Source of the DNA: Glomus cerebriforme
Lineage: Eukaryota; Glomeromycota; Glomeromycetes; Glomerales; Glomeraceae
DNA length: 38,541 nt
Assembly (NCBI GenBank): GCA_003550305.1
Contig: QKYT01000279.1
Location: forward strand, 104,758 to 143,298
Reading direction: 5' to 3'
The position numbers and the translations under genes are program-made. The notes under the pieces were generated by a model. It saw only the letters and a program-made list of their open reading frames with translations, did no database searches and was not told the origin of the DNA. Shown one piece after another: positions 10,101 through 22,269 of the stretch. Every line of letters starts with the position of its first letter. The stretch's first letter is position 1.

Positions 10101-12743
10101 TCTCTTGCACAACTTACCTATTTACATAATATTGTTTTGTTTCCCAAAATTGCTTATCGTTCTCAAATTACTTTTATTTCCCCTGCTAAAAGTTCTTCCT
10201 TAATGTTCCCATTTAAAAAGCTTTTTAAACATAAACTTAAATTAGCTTACACGTTCCCAGATGCTCCCCTTTTTTCTCCTAATCACTTTAATGTTTTTTC
10301 TCTGCATTTGGAACTGCTTAAACAAGCAGGTGTTGAATTTATAATGGTCTTAATTCTTCCTCTACTTTTTCTCCTTTATTGCAATTCCATATTGCTTCTT
10401 TACAAGAATCCTTATGGACGCCTTTGTCTCCTTTATCTATACAAGATTGGTCTCCTTGGTCTTGTTTTCCGAATGCTAAACACAATTTTTTCTTCAATGT
10501 TTTCCGTCACCTTAGTTCTCTTAATTTTACTTTTAAGGATGTTTCACCTTCTCCCTTACTTGGTCCAGTTATGGGTGGTATTATTCCCATCCATAATATT
10601 CTTAGCACTTCGCACTCTAAGTGTTTATCTTCTCTCCGTAATAAAAGTATTTTGTTTTTATCTCAGATTTTATCCTATAATGGCACCTATTTGATGGATT
10701 GGAAGGAATTATCATACCGTTATTCCTTTCGTCGCCATGCTGTTCCTCCATTGTGGTATCAATATACAGCATCCAAGATTTGCGTTAATGTAGCCATTTC
10801 CTGTAGACTCAAACCGGAATTTGTTTTGGATAACGATTCCTCTCTTGATATTCCCTATCAATCTATCCCGTTCAATCATCCTAACAAACATTTTGGCTTC
10901 CATTGGATTGCTAATTGGCTTCCTTCAGCTTCTCGTACTAATTTTGGTCATATTTTTAAATATAATCCTAGGACTCATACTGCCTTTATTGATCACTGGC
11001 TCCTGGCTTCTCCCTCGGATTCTTTCCATACCCTTGTTTCTCAATTGTTGTCTCTTCAACAGTGTTCCAGTTGTTCTCTAAATCACAATCTTCATAACTC
11101 TATGACTTCTTCCAAACGGCAGAAATTGGGACCTATTCATTGCTCCTTTTCAATCGATTTATCCTTTATGGTGGTTCTTCCCTCCGTATCAAAATATCGT
11201 TTAAAACGTTTGGATCTTATGTGTTTCAAAGTCTCCATTAAAACTATTTCTTCTCAACTTACCTCTTTGGTTTCTGATTTATCAGTTTCTCATAACCGTG
11301 TTCAAAGTTCTTCTCCTTCTGTCTCTGTTCAGAATAACTTTAATTTTCCCAATTTCATGTTTCGCCTAACAATTCTTATCAATTTTATATTAATGGTTCC
11401 TTTGTTCTGGTTGATAATTCTCCTCGCCTTTCTCGTGCTTGGGTCCAAACTGATTTTGAGAATAGTATTTTACATTCTCTAGCAGTTCCCTTATCATACC
11501 CTTCTGCTTTCTCTTTGATTTCTGAATTAGCTCCGCTGATTCTAATATGCTCCTTTATTCCTGATAATGCCCATTTAGACATTTATTCAGACAGTACTTC
11601 AGTCATTAAGGGTGTTAACTCTCTTGTTGATAATCCTGACTTTTCTTTGACCACTCTCCAAGGTCATTTCTTATGGTCTATTTTTGTTAAATTTTTAACA
11701 TCTAAGAACTTGTCCTTTACTATGCACAAAGTTCCTTCACACTCTGATAATTATTTACATAATCTCGCTGATTCTATGGCAAGGAACTGTTCATGACATT
11801 CGGACTTTCTGTCCGTTGATAAAGTTTCTTTATCTTTCTCTTCTACTTTGGTAGTCTATTTCTCTTACAATTCTTTGAGACTTGATTCTCCTTTTCGCAG
11901 AACTTTTAATAGTTATCTATCTCATCAAATATTTAATAATGTCTTGTCATTGAATAGATTTTCTTATTTAATCCCTTTCGATCCTTTTAATCGATTGGGA
12001 TTTATCCTGGTCTATTCTGCATTATTTTATCCCCTATACTGATCTTTCAACCTTCAAATCTCAAGATCGTCATATAGCTCACACGTCCTTCTGATACAAG
12101 TTGCAATTTTTGGAACTCCCTACTATGGATGTCATGAATTCACGCTGCCCCTGCTATTTTTCACACGAGTTGTTGTGTTTCTTTTGCAAATCTCACCCGG
12201 AATCTTTATCTCACTTTGTGGATTGCTTGACCACCATTAGGTCTTTTGAGTTCCCTGATGGTCCGTCTCTTCCTTATAATAACTTCCCATTTCTTTTTCA
12301 GTCATTTAAAGTATCTTTACTTGACTCCATTATCATTGCATGGTCTAAATGGCAAAATAAAGCTGTCTCAGACTTCCCTTCTCATCAGGCATTCCTTGCG
12401 TTAACCGTTTGGACCTCTCTTCCAGACTCTTCGCATTGGCTTCTGCTCATTCTTCAAGGTTTCGTTCCACGTTCCCTTACGCCCTTTTTCCTTTCACTCA
12501 GATTCTCTACAGTTTCCACCAAAAATATTCTTTGCCCCGAGGTGACGAAGTTACAACGTGACTTCTTTCATCAAACATGGCTCCCTCGTTGTCACATAAT
12601 GGCCTCTACACATTGTACCGGATTTGCTCGATAAAGCATTTTTCCTTGGTACTTCCTGGATTAAACTTTTGGGCCATATGGTCCCTCTAATGGATCTGAC
12701 AGTTCAGGATGTTAAGTTACGGCTCTCCTTTAACTTATTTTAA
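7123..12743 (+). pseudogene. LINE C ORF2 (APE endonuclease-RT-RNase H-CCHC), broken
   Basis: Polyprotein that nicks the target and copies the RNA. EN (about 7280-8060): HNIRRG, LSDTR (Glu position is Asp), MGDLNFDPD, LDHIWY and SDHLMV. RT (about 8900-10050): CGKAPGPSGIS, the A box SQDISKAFDS, the B box GIDQGEI, YMDD at 9744-9755, FLGV. RNase H (about 11368-11790): FYING with Asn where the first catalytic Asp is expected (11392-11394), then SELAP, YSDS and HKVPSHSD. Finger CFFC-x8-H-x3-C near 12177-12230. Breaks: TAG 7501, TGA 7999, TGA 8116, TGA 11794, TGA 12040 and TGA 12092; frameshifts near 8605, 10340, 11350 and 12045; a deletion of about 80 bp near 12610. The start ATG 7123 matches ATG 15132 of D. 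Confidence 0.88.
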
Positions 12744-12993
12744 GGGATTGNAGGGGATACTCTNNGNATGGTNAACTTGGTTNNTACCTCTNANTGCGAA
12801 GTAGTTGATTGGGTATATTGTTATGTTAGGTTTATAGCGTAGTTTTATAGATTAGTTTTTACTTTTTATAATTTTACTTTATGTAAACTAGATAATGATG
12901 AGATCCATATATTTTGTTTATGTTTGTTTCTTTTATTTATATTTTTAATGAAATTTTATTAAATAAAATATGCTGTTAACAATAAAAAAAAAA

Positions 12994-13008
12994 CTCCATC
13001 AATATCGA
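12994..13008 (+). repeat. LINE target word, copy 4 (variant)
   Basis: CTCCATCAATATCGA differs from the consensus by two adjacent changes and T/C at position 13. It lies between the poly(A) of C and the 5' UTR of D. Confidence 0.82.
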
Positions 13009-13120
13009 AAAAAAAACTCTTTCCCACTCCGCTCTGCCCAAATTTTGTTAAAGAAAAATTATTTTTATTTCGTCTATTTTCTTTGCTATTTACATTATCT
13101 AAGTTCTGTTTTACCTTCAA

Positions 13121-15096
13121 ATGACTCTTAACTCCTCCAATAAACAAAATGCTAAAAAGAACAAGAAGCAGAAACGTGCTGCTTCTGAGTCCTCTGGTTC
13201 TTCTTCTTCTACTTTCCCTCCTCCTCCCGGCTTTTCTGATCAGGAGTCCTCTTCGCCCCCTCTTGCTCCCAATAAACGCATCCGTTCTGCTACTGCTTCC
13301 AATATGGATGAAGACTTTGCTACTTCTTTCGCCTCTGGTTTGATCCCTCCTCCGGAACCTGCTCTTTCCCCTCCGCTATACCCTTTGTTCCTTCCATTTC
13401 TACTATTGATACTCCTCTTCCCCCTATGGAGACATTGGATGACTCCATCCATACCACCCCTCCGGTTGATAAAGGAAAGTCTAAAGTTACTGACGACGAT
13501 GAAATTATTTCTGATGCTGCGGTTCAGGCCTCATCCTCAGTTTTCTTCGCTGCTGCGGCTTCTAATTCTTTCCCTTTCCTCCTTGAAAAATTTAAGACCA
13601 ATTCAGCGCTTTGCGCTGCGGTCGATCATTACATTTCTAAGTTTTCCTCATTTAGTAACCGTGCACGTTGCTCTGGCTCTGCAAACAGTAAGCAGATCAT
13701 CGTTGGCTTTTGATCTGCAGCTCAGAGGGATAAATTGATTTCCTCGCCCATTCCCGATTTAGAAAATCTGCTTTTCTATTTGCATGACCCCGCAGCCATC
13801 CGCCAAGATGTGCGCAGCCATTTTCTGCAAATCTCTGATATCCCGTTAGATGTGACCAGACCACAACTTTTGGGTGCTTTTTCCCATTTTGGTAACATTA
13901 CCAAATGCACCATTACTATGAAAAATCTTTTTCAACAAGCTGAAATAACTTATGATAATACTGCGACTCTTGATTCGTTCCAATCTGACTGCTGGAGCGT
14001 TTTATGCATGGGCGCTTATGTCCGTGTCAATCCTTTCTCTTTTTCTCTTGAACAAAAACAATTACGCCGCTCTCACGTCACCATTCTCTCAGGTTTCCCA
14101 TCCAATGTTGTTGAAGCTGATCTTATGGAGATTGCTGAATCTGTCTTGGCTAAGTCCATCACTTTCCCATGGTTCGTCTCTTCGTATAGACGTAAACCTT
14201 ATTGTCACGTGACTTTTTCTGTTGCGGAACTTCTTCAGAATGCGCTGGATATCTCTTGCGCCTTCAACGGTCAGAGCCTTGAATGGTTTCAACCTTCTCA
14301 AAGCAAACTGTTATACCACAATTGCGGCAAGCTTGACTGTGATCCCGAAAAATGTTCTTTTCGCCCTAAAGTTTCTAAATCTCGTAATTCTGCGATTACG
14401 AACCTATATTCCAAATATCATTCTGCCCAACATCGTAAGCCTGTCGCTTCTTCCAAAGTTACCCCTGGTACCTCTTTTGCTGATGCGGCTAAGAAATCTA
14501 CTCCTCCCAAACCTTATTCTTCCAAAGGTGCTTCCTCTTCTTCTGCAAAAGGCACTAAAAGACCTTGAAATGAGTGTAACATCTCCTGACCCTCTCATTG
14601 TCCTGATACTGTTGACGATTTTATGTCTCCCTCTGATATTAAAGAGGCTTTATCTAATCTTTCCCGACGTCTTGGACTCCTCAAAGATATTTTGAAGCAC
14701 CATGATAAGTGTATTTCCTGTCTTGAAAGCGCTTTGGCGATTAAGACACCCTCTTTTTCTTCTTCTGTTAATGATGTGATTTCTCCGTCCTCATCTCAAC
14801 TCCAACAAAGCTCGGCTGCTCGGGATGTCAGTATGACTGATTCTGAAGACTCGTCCTTTCATACCACCTTTTCAGATTTGGTTGACCTGTCTTCGCCTAA
14901 ACTTTCTTCTGCTTCTCTTCCCCATACTCAATCCCTTTCTCCCGTTGTTGACCCTCTTGCCGCTCTGGCTTCTCTCAAACAGGATTCTGTTAATAATGCC
15001 AATTTGGTGAATGATCTTTCCTCCACTGTTCGTGATTTAGTTTCCCGTATTTCTGTTAATATTCCTGGCTCCAGTGACTCTGGTCACTCTTCTTAA
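13121..15096 (+). pseudogene. LINE D ORF1 (RRM-like modules + zinc knuckle), broken
   Basis: Homologue of the C ORF1. ATG 13121 is followed by a Lys/Arg-rich N-terminus (NKQNAKKNKKQKR) suited to nucleic-acid or nuclear binding, then Ser/Pro-rich sequence, MDEDFA, the SSVFFAAAASNSFPFLLEKF block, two RRM-like modules (about 13828-13980 and 14074-14270), a C-x4-C-x4-C knuckle (14329-14355), SFADAAKK, and a helical C-terminus (14623-14740: IKEALSNLSRRLGLLKDILK) that looks coiled-coil. Breaks: a frameshift near 13370, TGA 13711 (AAA in C), TGA 14566 (TGG in C, in the RPWNE motif), TGA 14587. After the knuckle the two copies drift into Ser-rich linkers. Confidence 0.8.
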
Positions 15097-15131
15097 TTGC
15101 CTTTCCCTGTCAATTTTCTTATTCATTTTAA

Positions 15132-18100
15132 ATGAATATAAATTGTTTAGATGATTTTGATAGATTACTATGTAATCCCCCTTCCCCAAGTTTAGATTTT
15201 TCTACAGTTTCTAATGTGCAATATAATTATTTAGAATACTTTAATCATACTGAAAATTTTAACCCTTTTTCTCCTGATAATCCTCATGAATTTATTACGT
15301 TGGTCACTCAGAATATTCATGGTAGCCTTTCCGATCCCCTTTTTCTTCATGATGTCTTAGACTCTTGTTCAACTAAGAACATTCATTTACTCGCTTTTAG
15401 CAACACTCGTATTCCTAGTTACAATCCTTCGAAGATTCTTTCTCGTCCTATTGCTTCTTACAATTCACATTTCCTTTCTAATTCCCTGCTCGCCATTTAA
15501 CTGGTTGGTGGACTCCTCGCTCATCTATGCACACTGGTGGTGTAGGTTTTCTTACATCTGCCATTTTTACGTCCCATGTTCAAAAATGTGTCAAATGGAA
15601 ATTTTGTATTATCTATTTGGACGTCTTTTTCCTGGGTATTAAACTTCATGTTATTAATGCCTATCTTCCTCCTTTTACCTCCTCTAATAAGGAGGAATTG
15701 CTTTCTACCAATGAATTACATTCTATTTTTGTTGACACTTCTCATTTGAATTTAAAAATAATCATGATGGGAGATCTTAATTTTAATTCCAATAATCTTC
15801 CTTCCTCCCCTTCTTCTCCATTTCATAAATTTTATAATTACCTTATGAATTTTCATTTCTCTGAATTTCCTATTCCCACGTATTTTCATAGTCCTCATAA
15901 TTTCCTTTCTACATGTTCTCGATTGGATCATATTTGGTATAACTCTTCTGAGTTACTCTCTGACCTTTGTCACAAGGAAGTTTGGAACACTTCTCTTTCT
16001 TTCCATAATTCTGATCATCTTATGGTCCTTAATTATTTTTCCTCCCGCCTTTTTGTCAATGCAATGCCCCTTGCTACTCTTAAAAGATGTGCCCAACAGC
16101 GCGTGGTTTTTAATTATAAGTCTGTTACTCCGGACATTTGGTTGAATTTCACTGCTAATACTGAACGTTTATTTAATTCTTCCGTCCAACCTGCCTCTTA
16201 TTCTCATATTGAGCCTTTATGGTCTTTTATCCGCCGTATTATTCTTAATTCAGCACACACTTATTTACCCAAAAAGAAAGTTTCGAATACTTATCGCCAT
16301 ACTTATCCTCTGATTTTGGAGCAGTTATTTGCTTCTTTATCCCTCTTATCCAAGGTTATTCACCAATTTAAAATCCCTGTTAGAAAGTCAGATCCCATTT
16401 CTTCTAAGAAGATTTTCTTTTCATGGGTCAATTTTCGTGTTTCAGTTCTTAATGCTGTGCAATTCATTTCTTCTTTAGACTCAGATTCTCCTTTTCCTGT
16501 ACCTTTCATTCCCTAGTCATATTGACTTCTCTAATTGTCAGGATATTCTATCTAAATTGTTATCCCTGAAACGTTTCGTCAACTCTTTATTGACTGTTAA
16601 ACTTCAAGCTTTTTATTTGTCACAGATTGAAGATTTTTCGGATAAGCGTATTTCTAATTTTGACTCAGACAAACATACCTTCATTTCCTCAGCACTTCAA
16701 TGCTCTCGTCGTTGTATTATTCTAGATCGTGTTTTAGTGCAATCTTCTGATCACTCCCATCATCTCGCCACTGATCCTGTAGCCATCAAAGATGCTGTCA
16801 ATTCTTATTTTCAAAACTTTGTCCGTTGCCCTATTTCTCAGTATGATGACCTTTCCACTTTTCCGGAAAATTGGCGTAATCACTATTCTCCTCTTCCCTC
16901 TGTTAATCCTGATATTTATCAGTTTTTATGTTCCCCGGTCTCTGAATTTGATTCTATTCTTAGTGCGTTACCTTGTGGTAAAGCCACAGGTCCCTCTGGT
17001 ATTTCTTATGAAATGCTCAAGCATTGCGGTTCATCTACCAAACTATACATGCTCAAGCTCATGTCACTCTACCTAGAAAAAGGTTCTATTTCTAAAGACT
17101 GGCGGCTTGCATCTGTGTATCCCATCCCTAAGCCTCAGGACTGGGAATGTAAACTTTCCAACACCTGGCCCATTACTCTTTTGGAAACCCTTCGTAAAGC
17201 TACTATTAAGGTTTTTACTAATAGACTTTCATCTATCCTTTCTCACCACCATGTACTTCAAGGAAATAATTTCACTGGCCTTCCTGGTTGCTCATGCAAA
17301 GAACCTATTCTCACCTTGGATACTATTATTAATGATGCAAAACTCCACAAAAAACCTTTGTGGATCCTATCTCAAGATATCAGCAAAGCTTTCGATTCTA
17401 TCAATTTGCGTATGCTCCGTCTCGCTTTACTCCGTCTTAAACTTCCTGTGTTAGCGATTGATTATATTATTTTCTTATTTACCAATCGCCATAACTCTGT
17501 CCTCACCCCGTTTGGCCCTTCAGCTCCTTATCAGATCAAAATTGGTATTGATCAAGGGGAGATTATTTCTCCTCTTCTCTGAATTATTTACCTGGATCCC
17601 TTGCTCACTGAACTTAATGTTCAGGCTCATTCTCCCTACGAACTTTCCATTTCTAAACTTTCTTCTCTGTCTCCTCGTTCTTTCCATGATGACTCCATAT
17701 CATTTTCCAATCTTACGTATATGGATGATTCTACCTTATTTCTTCCTCTTCTAATGGTTTAGCTCAACTTTTGAGCATCACTGAAGAATTTTATTATCTT
17801 AATAATACCTCTGCTAATCACAAGAAATACGTTTTGACTTCAAACGTCATTTCCTCCTGTTTCCCTGTTTCTTTTCTTATTTCTGCACATTCTCCTGATT
17901 TTGTATCCTTTGGTCGTATTCTGAAGTTGATTACTATTTCTCCTATTTTACCCTCTTCTTCTTTTAGATTTTTGGGGGTTTGGTTTAACCTTCGCCTTAA
18001 AACGTCTTTTGTTATTTCTCAGATTAAGCAGGATTACGCTACGTTCAACGAAGTTATTCATTATAAAAAGCTTTCCCCTACTCAACTAACATATTTACAT

Positions 18101-20796
18101 AATATTGTTTTACTTCCTAAACTTCTTTACCGCTCTCAGGTTTCCTTTGTTTCTCCTTATAAAGGGGATTTGTTGATATTCCCGTTCAAACGCTTATTTA
18201 AATATAAGTTCAAATTTGCTTCTACTTTTCCCGATGTTGCTCTTTTTTCAGATTCTCATTTTGGTCTTTCTTCCCTTTTTCATGAACTCCTGAAGTAAGC
18301 GGGTGCTGACTTCTTAGCAGGATTTAACTCCCGCTCTTCTTTAAATAAAGTTTTGCAAATTCGTCTTGCTTCTTTGCAAGCTGCTTTATGGACGTCCCTT
18401 TCTCCTCTTTCCATTACTGATTGGTTTTCTTGGGCTTCTTTTCCCAATTCTAAACATGATTTTATTTTTAATATTTTAAGACATTTATCTATTAATAATT
18501 TTAATTTTGACATTGTTCATACAACTCCGTTATTATCTCCTATTATTGGTGGTTCATTTTCTATTCACGACATTTTGAAATCATTTTATTCGAAATGTCT
18601 TGTTTCTCTTCGCAATAAATCTATTCTCAGATTCTCTTTTATGATAGTTCTTATATGATGGATTGGAAGGAACTTTCTTACTGTCATTCTTTCCATCATC
18701 AATCTGTTCCTCCCGAGATAGTTCTCTCTTGTTGCTTCATCCATTTGTGTGAACCCTACAGTTTCATATCACCTTCAGCCTCAATTTATTATGGATGATG
18801 TCTCTATTCTGGATGTTCCCTATCATACTATTTCCTTTAACCTTTCAAATAAATATTTTGGTTTCCATTGGGTGGCTAATTGGCTCGCCTCTTCTAGGCG
18901 TACTACCTTTGGTTATATCTTCAAATATGCTCTACGGTCTCATACCGCAACCATTGATCACTGGATTCCTGCTCCTCCTGAGAATTCCTCTCATACCCCA
19001 GTTTCCCAACTTTTATCTTTGCAACAATATCCAGGCTGTTCTTTAAATTCATTCGGTCATAACTCTTTGACACTTTCTAGGCAAAAGAAGATTGGCCGTA
19101 TTTTTTGCTCATTCTCTATTGATTTGACTTTTACTGTTGTCTTACCCCCTGTTTCCAAATATCATTTGAAACGTTTGGATGTTATGGTCTTCAAGACCTT
19201 GATCAAGACTGTTGCTTCTCAACTTTATTCTTTAACGTCCAAACTCTCTATTTTCCCTAATTTTGCTCGTGTTTCTTCTCCCAACGGTTTTCCGGCTTTT
19301 AATCTGGTGAATTCCTCGCACTTTTCTCTATCATCCTCCAACGTTTATTATTTTTACGTAAATAGTTCTTTTAAAATTATTCAAAATCTTTCGCATATGG
19401 CCTGTACTTAGACCCAAGTTACTCCGGACGGCCTTATGCTCGATGGATTTAATTTTCCCGTTTCTTATCCTGTTTCTCATCCTCTGGTTTCAGAGCTTGC
19501 TCCCATTATTTTAATTTGTTCTATTGTCCCTTGTAATGTTCATATTCAATTTTTTACGGATTCAACCTCTCTTATTAGTGGTATTAATTCCCTTGTAGAA
19601 GATTCCAGTTTTGCTTCTTTACGCAAACTAAAATTCTCTTTTCTTTGGTCCCAATTTGTTAATTTATTTACTTCCAAATCTTTAACTTTCACCTTACATA
19701 AGGTTGCTTCGCATTCTGATGATTTTATACATAATCATACTGATTCTCTGACGTGTGAATTAACATGCCGTCCTGATTTTCCTTTGTTAAACAAAGTCCA
19801 ATTGAACTTTGATTCTTCCCTTGCTGTGTGTATTTTCTATTCACAGCTTAAACTTGAATTTTCTTTTAGATTCTCGTTTAATCAATATATTTCTTTTTCC
19901 AATTTTTCGAGATTTTTATCTCTGTCTCGTTTTGAATCTAGGTCTACTTTAGTATCTTTCATTGACTGGGTTTTATCCTAGTCGGTCCTTACTACCTTTG
20001 TTCCTGTTTCTAATCTTTCTCCATCCCAAGCTCAGGAGCGACGTATATCTCACTCCTTTTTCTGATATAAGCTTCAATTCTTTGAACTTCCAACTATGGA
20101 CGTTTTGTTCGCACGTTGCCCTCGTTATCTTACTAGTGAAAAAATGTGCTTCTTCTGCGGCTCTTGCCCCGAATCTCTCTCTCATTTGGTGGAATGTTCG
20201 GCTAACATTTTGGTGAATGGTCTCCCGAACGCTTCTCCCTTACCTTATAACAATTTTCCTTTTCTTTTCGAGCAGTTTAAGTTAACGTTATTGAACTCGC
20301 TCGCTTCTTCATGGTCTAAAAAGCATAACAAGGATGCCTCAGATTTTCCTTCCCATTCCAATTTTCTTTCTTTGGACTTCTGGGCCTTTGCTCCGGGCTC
20401 TTTACCAAATTGGCCCTTACTTTTCCTCCAAGGTTTTATTCCCCGCGGTTTAACTTCCTTTTGTCTTTTTAATAGTTTCTCAGCTCTTTCCTCCAAGAAC
20501 ATCATTTGCTCTGCGGTGGTGAAATTGCAACGTGATTTCTTTCATCAGACTTGGCTTCCTCGCTTTGCATCATGGCATCTAAGCTTCCCGCTAAAGATGT
20601 TATCTCGTCATGTGCTCTCGCCGACACTGCTCAGGTTTCAAGGCTCCCATCGCCGACCTCAGCCTCTATTCTGGACTTGCTATTTAAGGCATTTTCTCTC
20701 AGAACTCCCTGGATTAACCTTTTGGACCAATTGGTCCCTCTGATGGATCTGACAGTTCGGNNAGTTAGGNTANGGCTNTCNTTTAACTTATTTTAA
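15132..20796 (+). pseudogene. LINE D ORF2 (APE endonuclease-RT-RNase H-CCHC), broken
   Basis: Homologue of the C ORF2. EN: QNIHGS, FSNTRI (Asn at the Glu position), MGDLNFNS, RLDHIWY, SDHLMV (about 15300-16030). RT: CGKATGPSGIS (about 16975), SQDISKAFDS (about 17370-17400), GIDQGEIISPLL (about 17547-17579), YMDD at 17718-17729, FLGVWFNL. RNase H: FYVNS with Asn at 19361-19363, SELAP, FTDS, HKVASHSD. Finger CFFC-x8-H-x3-C near 20144-20195; FFHQTWLPR near 20537-20562. Breaks: frameshifts near 15485, 16515, 17741, 18640-18740 and 20567; stops TGA 17580 (TGG in C), TAA 18296 (CAA in C), TAG 19409 (TGG in C), TAG 19979, TGA 20063. Confidence 0.88.
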
Positions 20797-21043
20797 GGGA
20801 TTGGAGGGGATACTTTCTGGATGGTCGATCTGGTTGCGACCTCTCAGTGCGAAGTTGTATACTGGATATGTTTTTATATTAGGTTTATAGCATAGGCATT
20901 TAGATTAGTTTTACTTTTTAAATTCTTATTTATGTAAACTAGATAGAAACGAGATCCATATATTTTATTATTTTATGTATTTTGTGTTTATTTTCTTTTA
21001 CAAATTAATTAATAAAATATGCTGTTAAAATAAAAAAAAAAAA

Positions 21044-21058
21044 CTTTGCCAATATCGA
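21044..21058 (+). repeat. LINE target word, copy 5 (variant)
   Basis: CTTTGCCAATATCGA lies between the poly(A) of D and the truncated unit E. Confidence 0.82.
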
Positions 21059-22120
21059 TTTTAATTATTTTGTTTCTCTGTCCGATTTGACTCCCTCTAA
21101 AGCTCAAGAATGCCGTGCTGCTCATTTTTCCTTTCGCTGCAAATTGCAGTTCTCTGAACTTCCGACCATGGATATTATGAATTCGCGACGTCCTTGCTAT
21201 TCTTCTCATGAACTCAGTTGTTTCTTTTGTGATAGTTGTCCTGAAACACTGTCTCACCTAGTGGTCTGCTCTACCTCTATTAAGGCTTCAGATTTTTCTG
21301 ATGGCCCGCCTTTACCACATACTAATTATCCAGTTCTCTTTCAGTCATTTAAAGATTCTTTACTTGACTCTATTGTTATCTCTTGGTCCAAACGTCATAA
21401 TAAAGATGTTTCAGACTTTCCTTCTCATCATTCATTCCACTCCTTATCTATTTGGACTTTCTCTTCGGATTCTCCGCAATGGCCTTTGCTCATTCTTCAG
21501 GGTTTCATTCCACATTTCCTATTGGCTTTTCTCCTCTCTCTTGGATTCTTGATTGTTTCCATTAAAAATATTCTTTGCCTAACGGTAACGAAGTTACAAC
21601 GTGACTTCTTTCATCAAACATGGCTCTCTCGTTATCACCTAATGGCCTCTATGCTTCCCGCTAGAGACGTTATTATGTCACGTGCTCTCGCCGATGCTGC
21701 TCAGGTTTCAAGACTCCTATCGCCAACCTCAGCCCCTGTACTGGACTTGTTTGATAAAGCATTGTCCATTGGTATTTCCTGGATTAAACTATTGGGCCAT
21801 TCGGTCCCTCTGATGGATCTAACAGTTCGGGATATTAAGTTACGGCTCTCCTTTAACTTATTTTAAGGGATTAGAGGGGATACTCTCAGGATGGTCGACT
21901 TGGTTACTACCTCTCATTGTGAAGTAGTTTATTGGGTATATTGTTATGTTAGGTTTATAGTGTAGTTTTATAGATTAATTTATGCTTTTTATAATTTTAC
22001 TTTATGTAAACTAAATAACGATGAGATCCATATATTTTGTTTATGTTTATTATTTGTATTTTGATTAATTAATATTATAAATAAAATATGCTGTTAAAAA
22101 AAAATAAAAAAAAAAAAAAA
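21059..22120 (+). mobile_element. LINE E: 5'-truncated copy of the C subfamily
   Basis: 1.06 kb. It starts abruptly within the ORF2 segment between RNase H and the finger, with no 5' UTR. It then continues through the finger domain, the 3' UTR and an A-rich tail ending at 22120. 5' truncation is the usual result of incomplete target-primed reverse transcription. Confidence 0.85.
21060..21866 (+). pseudogene. LINE E: ORF2 C-terminal fragment, open frame
   Basis: An uninterrupted frame from the truncation point to the family stop. It reads through SLSDLTPSKAQE, then the position where A, C and D have an in-frame TGA; here it is CGC (Arg). Next come the finger CFFC-x8-H-x3-C (about 21220-21270), SWSKRHNKD, FFHQTWLSR and the terminal FNLF. 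Because it has no stop or frameshift, E is the best guide to the intact sequence of this domain in the array. It lacks EN, RT and RNase H, so it cannot be functional as an ORF2, and no start codon can be assigned. Confidence 0.82.
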
Positions 22121-22135
22121 CTCCGCCAATATCGA
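22121..22135 (+). repeat. LINE target word, copy 6
   Basis: CTCCGCCAATATCGA lies between the poly(A) of E and the tail fragment F. Confidence 0.85.
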
Positions 22136-22269
22136 ACTTTTTATATTTTTACTTTATGTAAACTAAATAGCGATAAGATCCATATATTTTGTTAATATTT
22201 GTTTCTTTTATTTGTACTCTCAATTAACTTTATTAAATAAAATATGCTGTTAAAATAAAAAAAAAAAAA
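22136..22269 (+). mobile_element. LINE F: 134-bp 3' tail only
   Basis: It contains only the last part of the family 3' UTR (TTATGTAAACTAAATAGCGA, GATCCATATATTTTG, AATAAAATATGCTGTT) and poly(A). It has a target word on both sides. Extreme 5' truncation at the same site shows that even abortive events use the target. Confidence 0.85.

Larger units (their letters stand above)
5044..12993 (+). mobile_element. LINE C: full-length copy, coding regions broken
   Basis: A nearly 8-kb non-LTR retrotransposon bounded by the target word on both sides. Order: 5' UTR (5044-5157), ORF1 (5158-7036), an 86-bp spacer, ORF2 (7123-12743) with EN-RT-RNase H-zinc finger, 3' UTR with AATAAA and an ATATGCTGTT block, and poly(A) to 12993. 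The gene order and RNase H place it among RNase H-bearing APE LINEs (the I/Tad/LOA side of the tree). Exact clade needs a phylogeny. It is inactive: several in-frame stops, at least five frameshifts and an internal deletion of about 80 bp near 12610. Scattered N bases at 12752-12792 mark uncertain consensus in the 3' UTR. Confidence 0.9.
13009..21043 (+). mobile_element. LINE D: full-length copy of a second subfamily, coding regions broken
   Basis: 8.0 kb with the same layout as C: 5' UTR (13009-13120), ORF1 (13121-15096), a 35-bp spacer, ORF2 (15132-20796), 3' UTR and poly(A) to 21043. The 5' UTR, both ORFs and 3' UTR align with C throughout but with many substitutions, so C and D are distinct lineages and not recent duplicates. 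N bases at 20761-20781 mark uncertain consensus. It is inactive because of frameshifts and stops. Confidence 0.9.
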
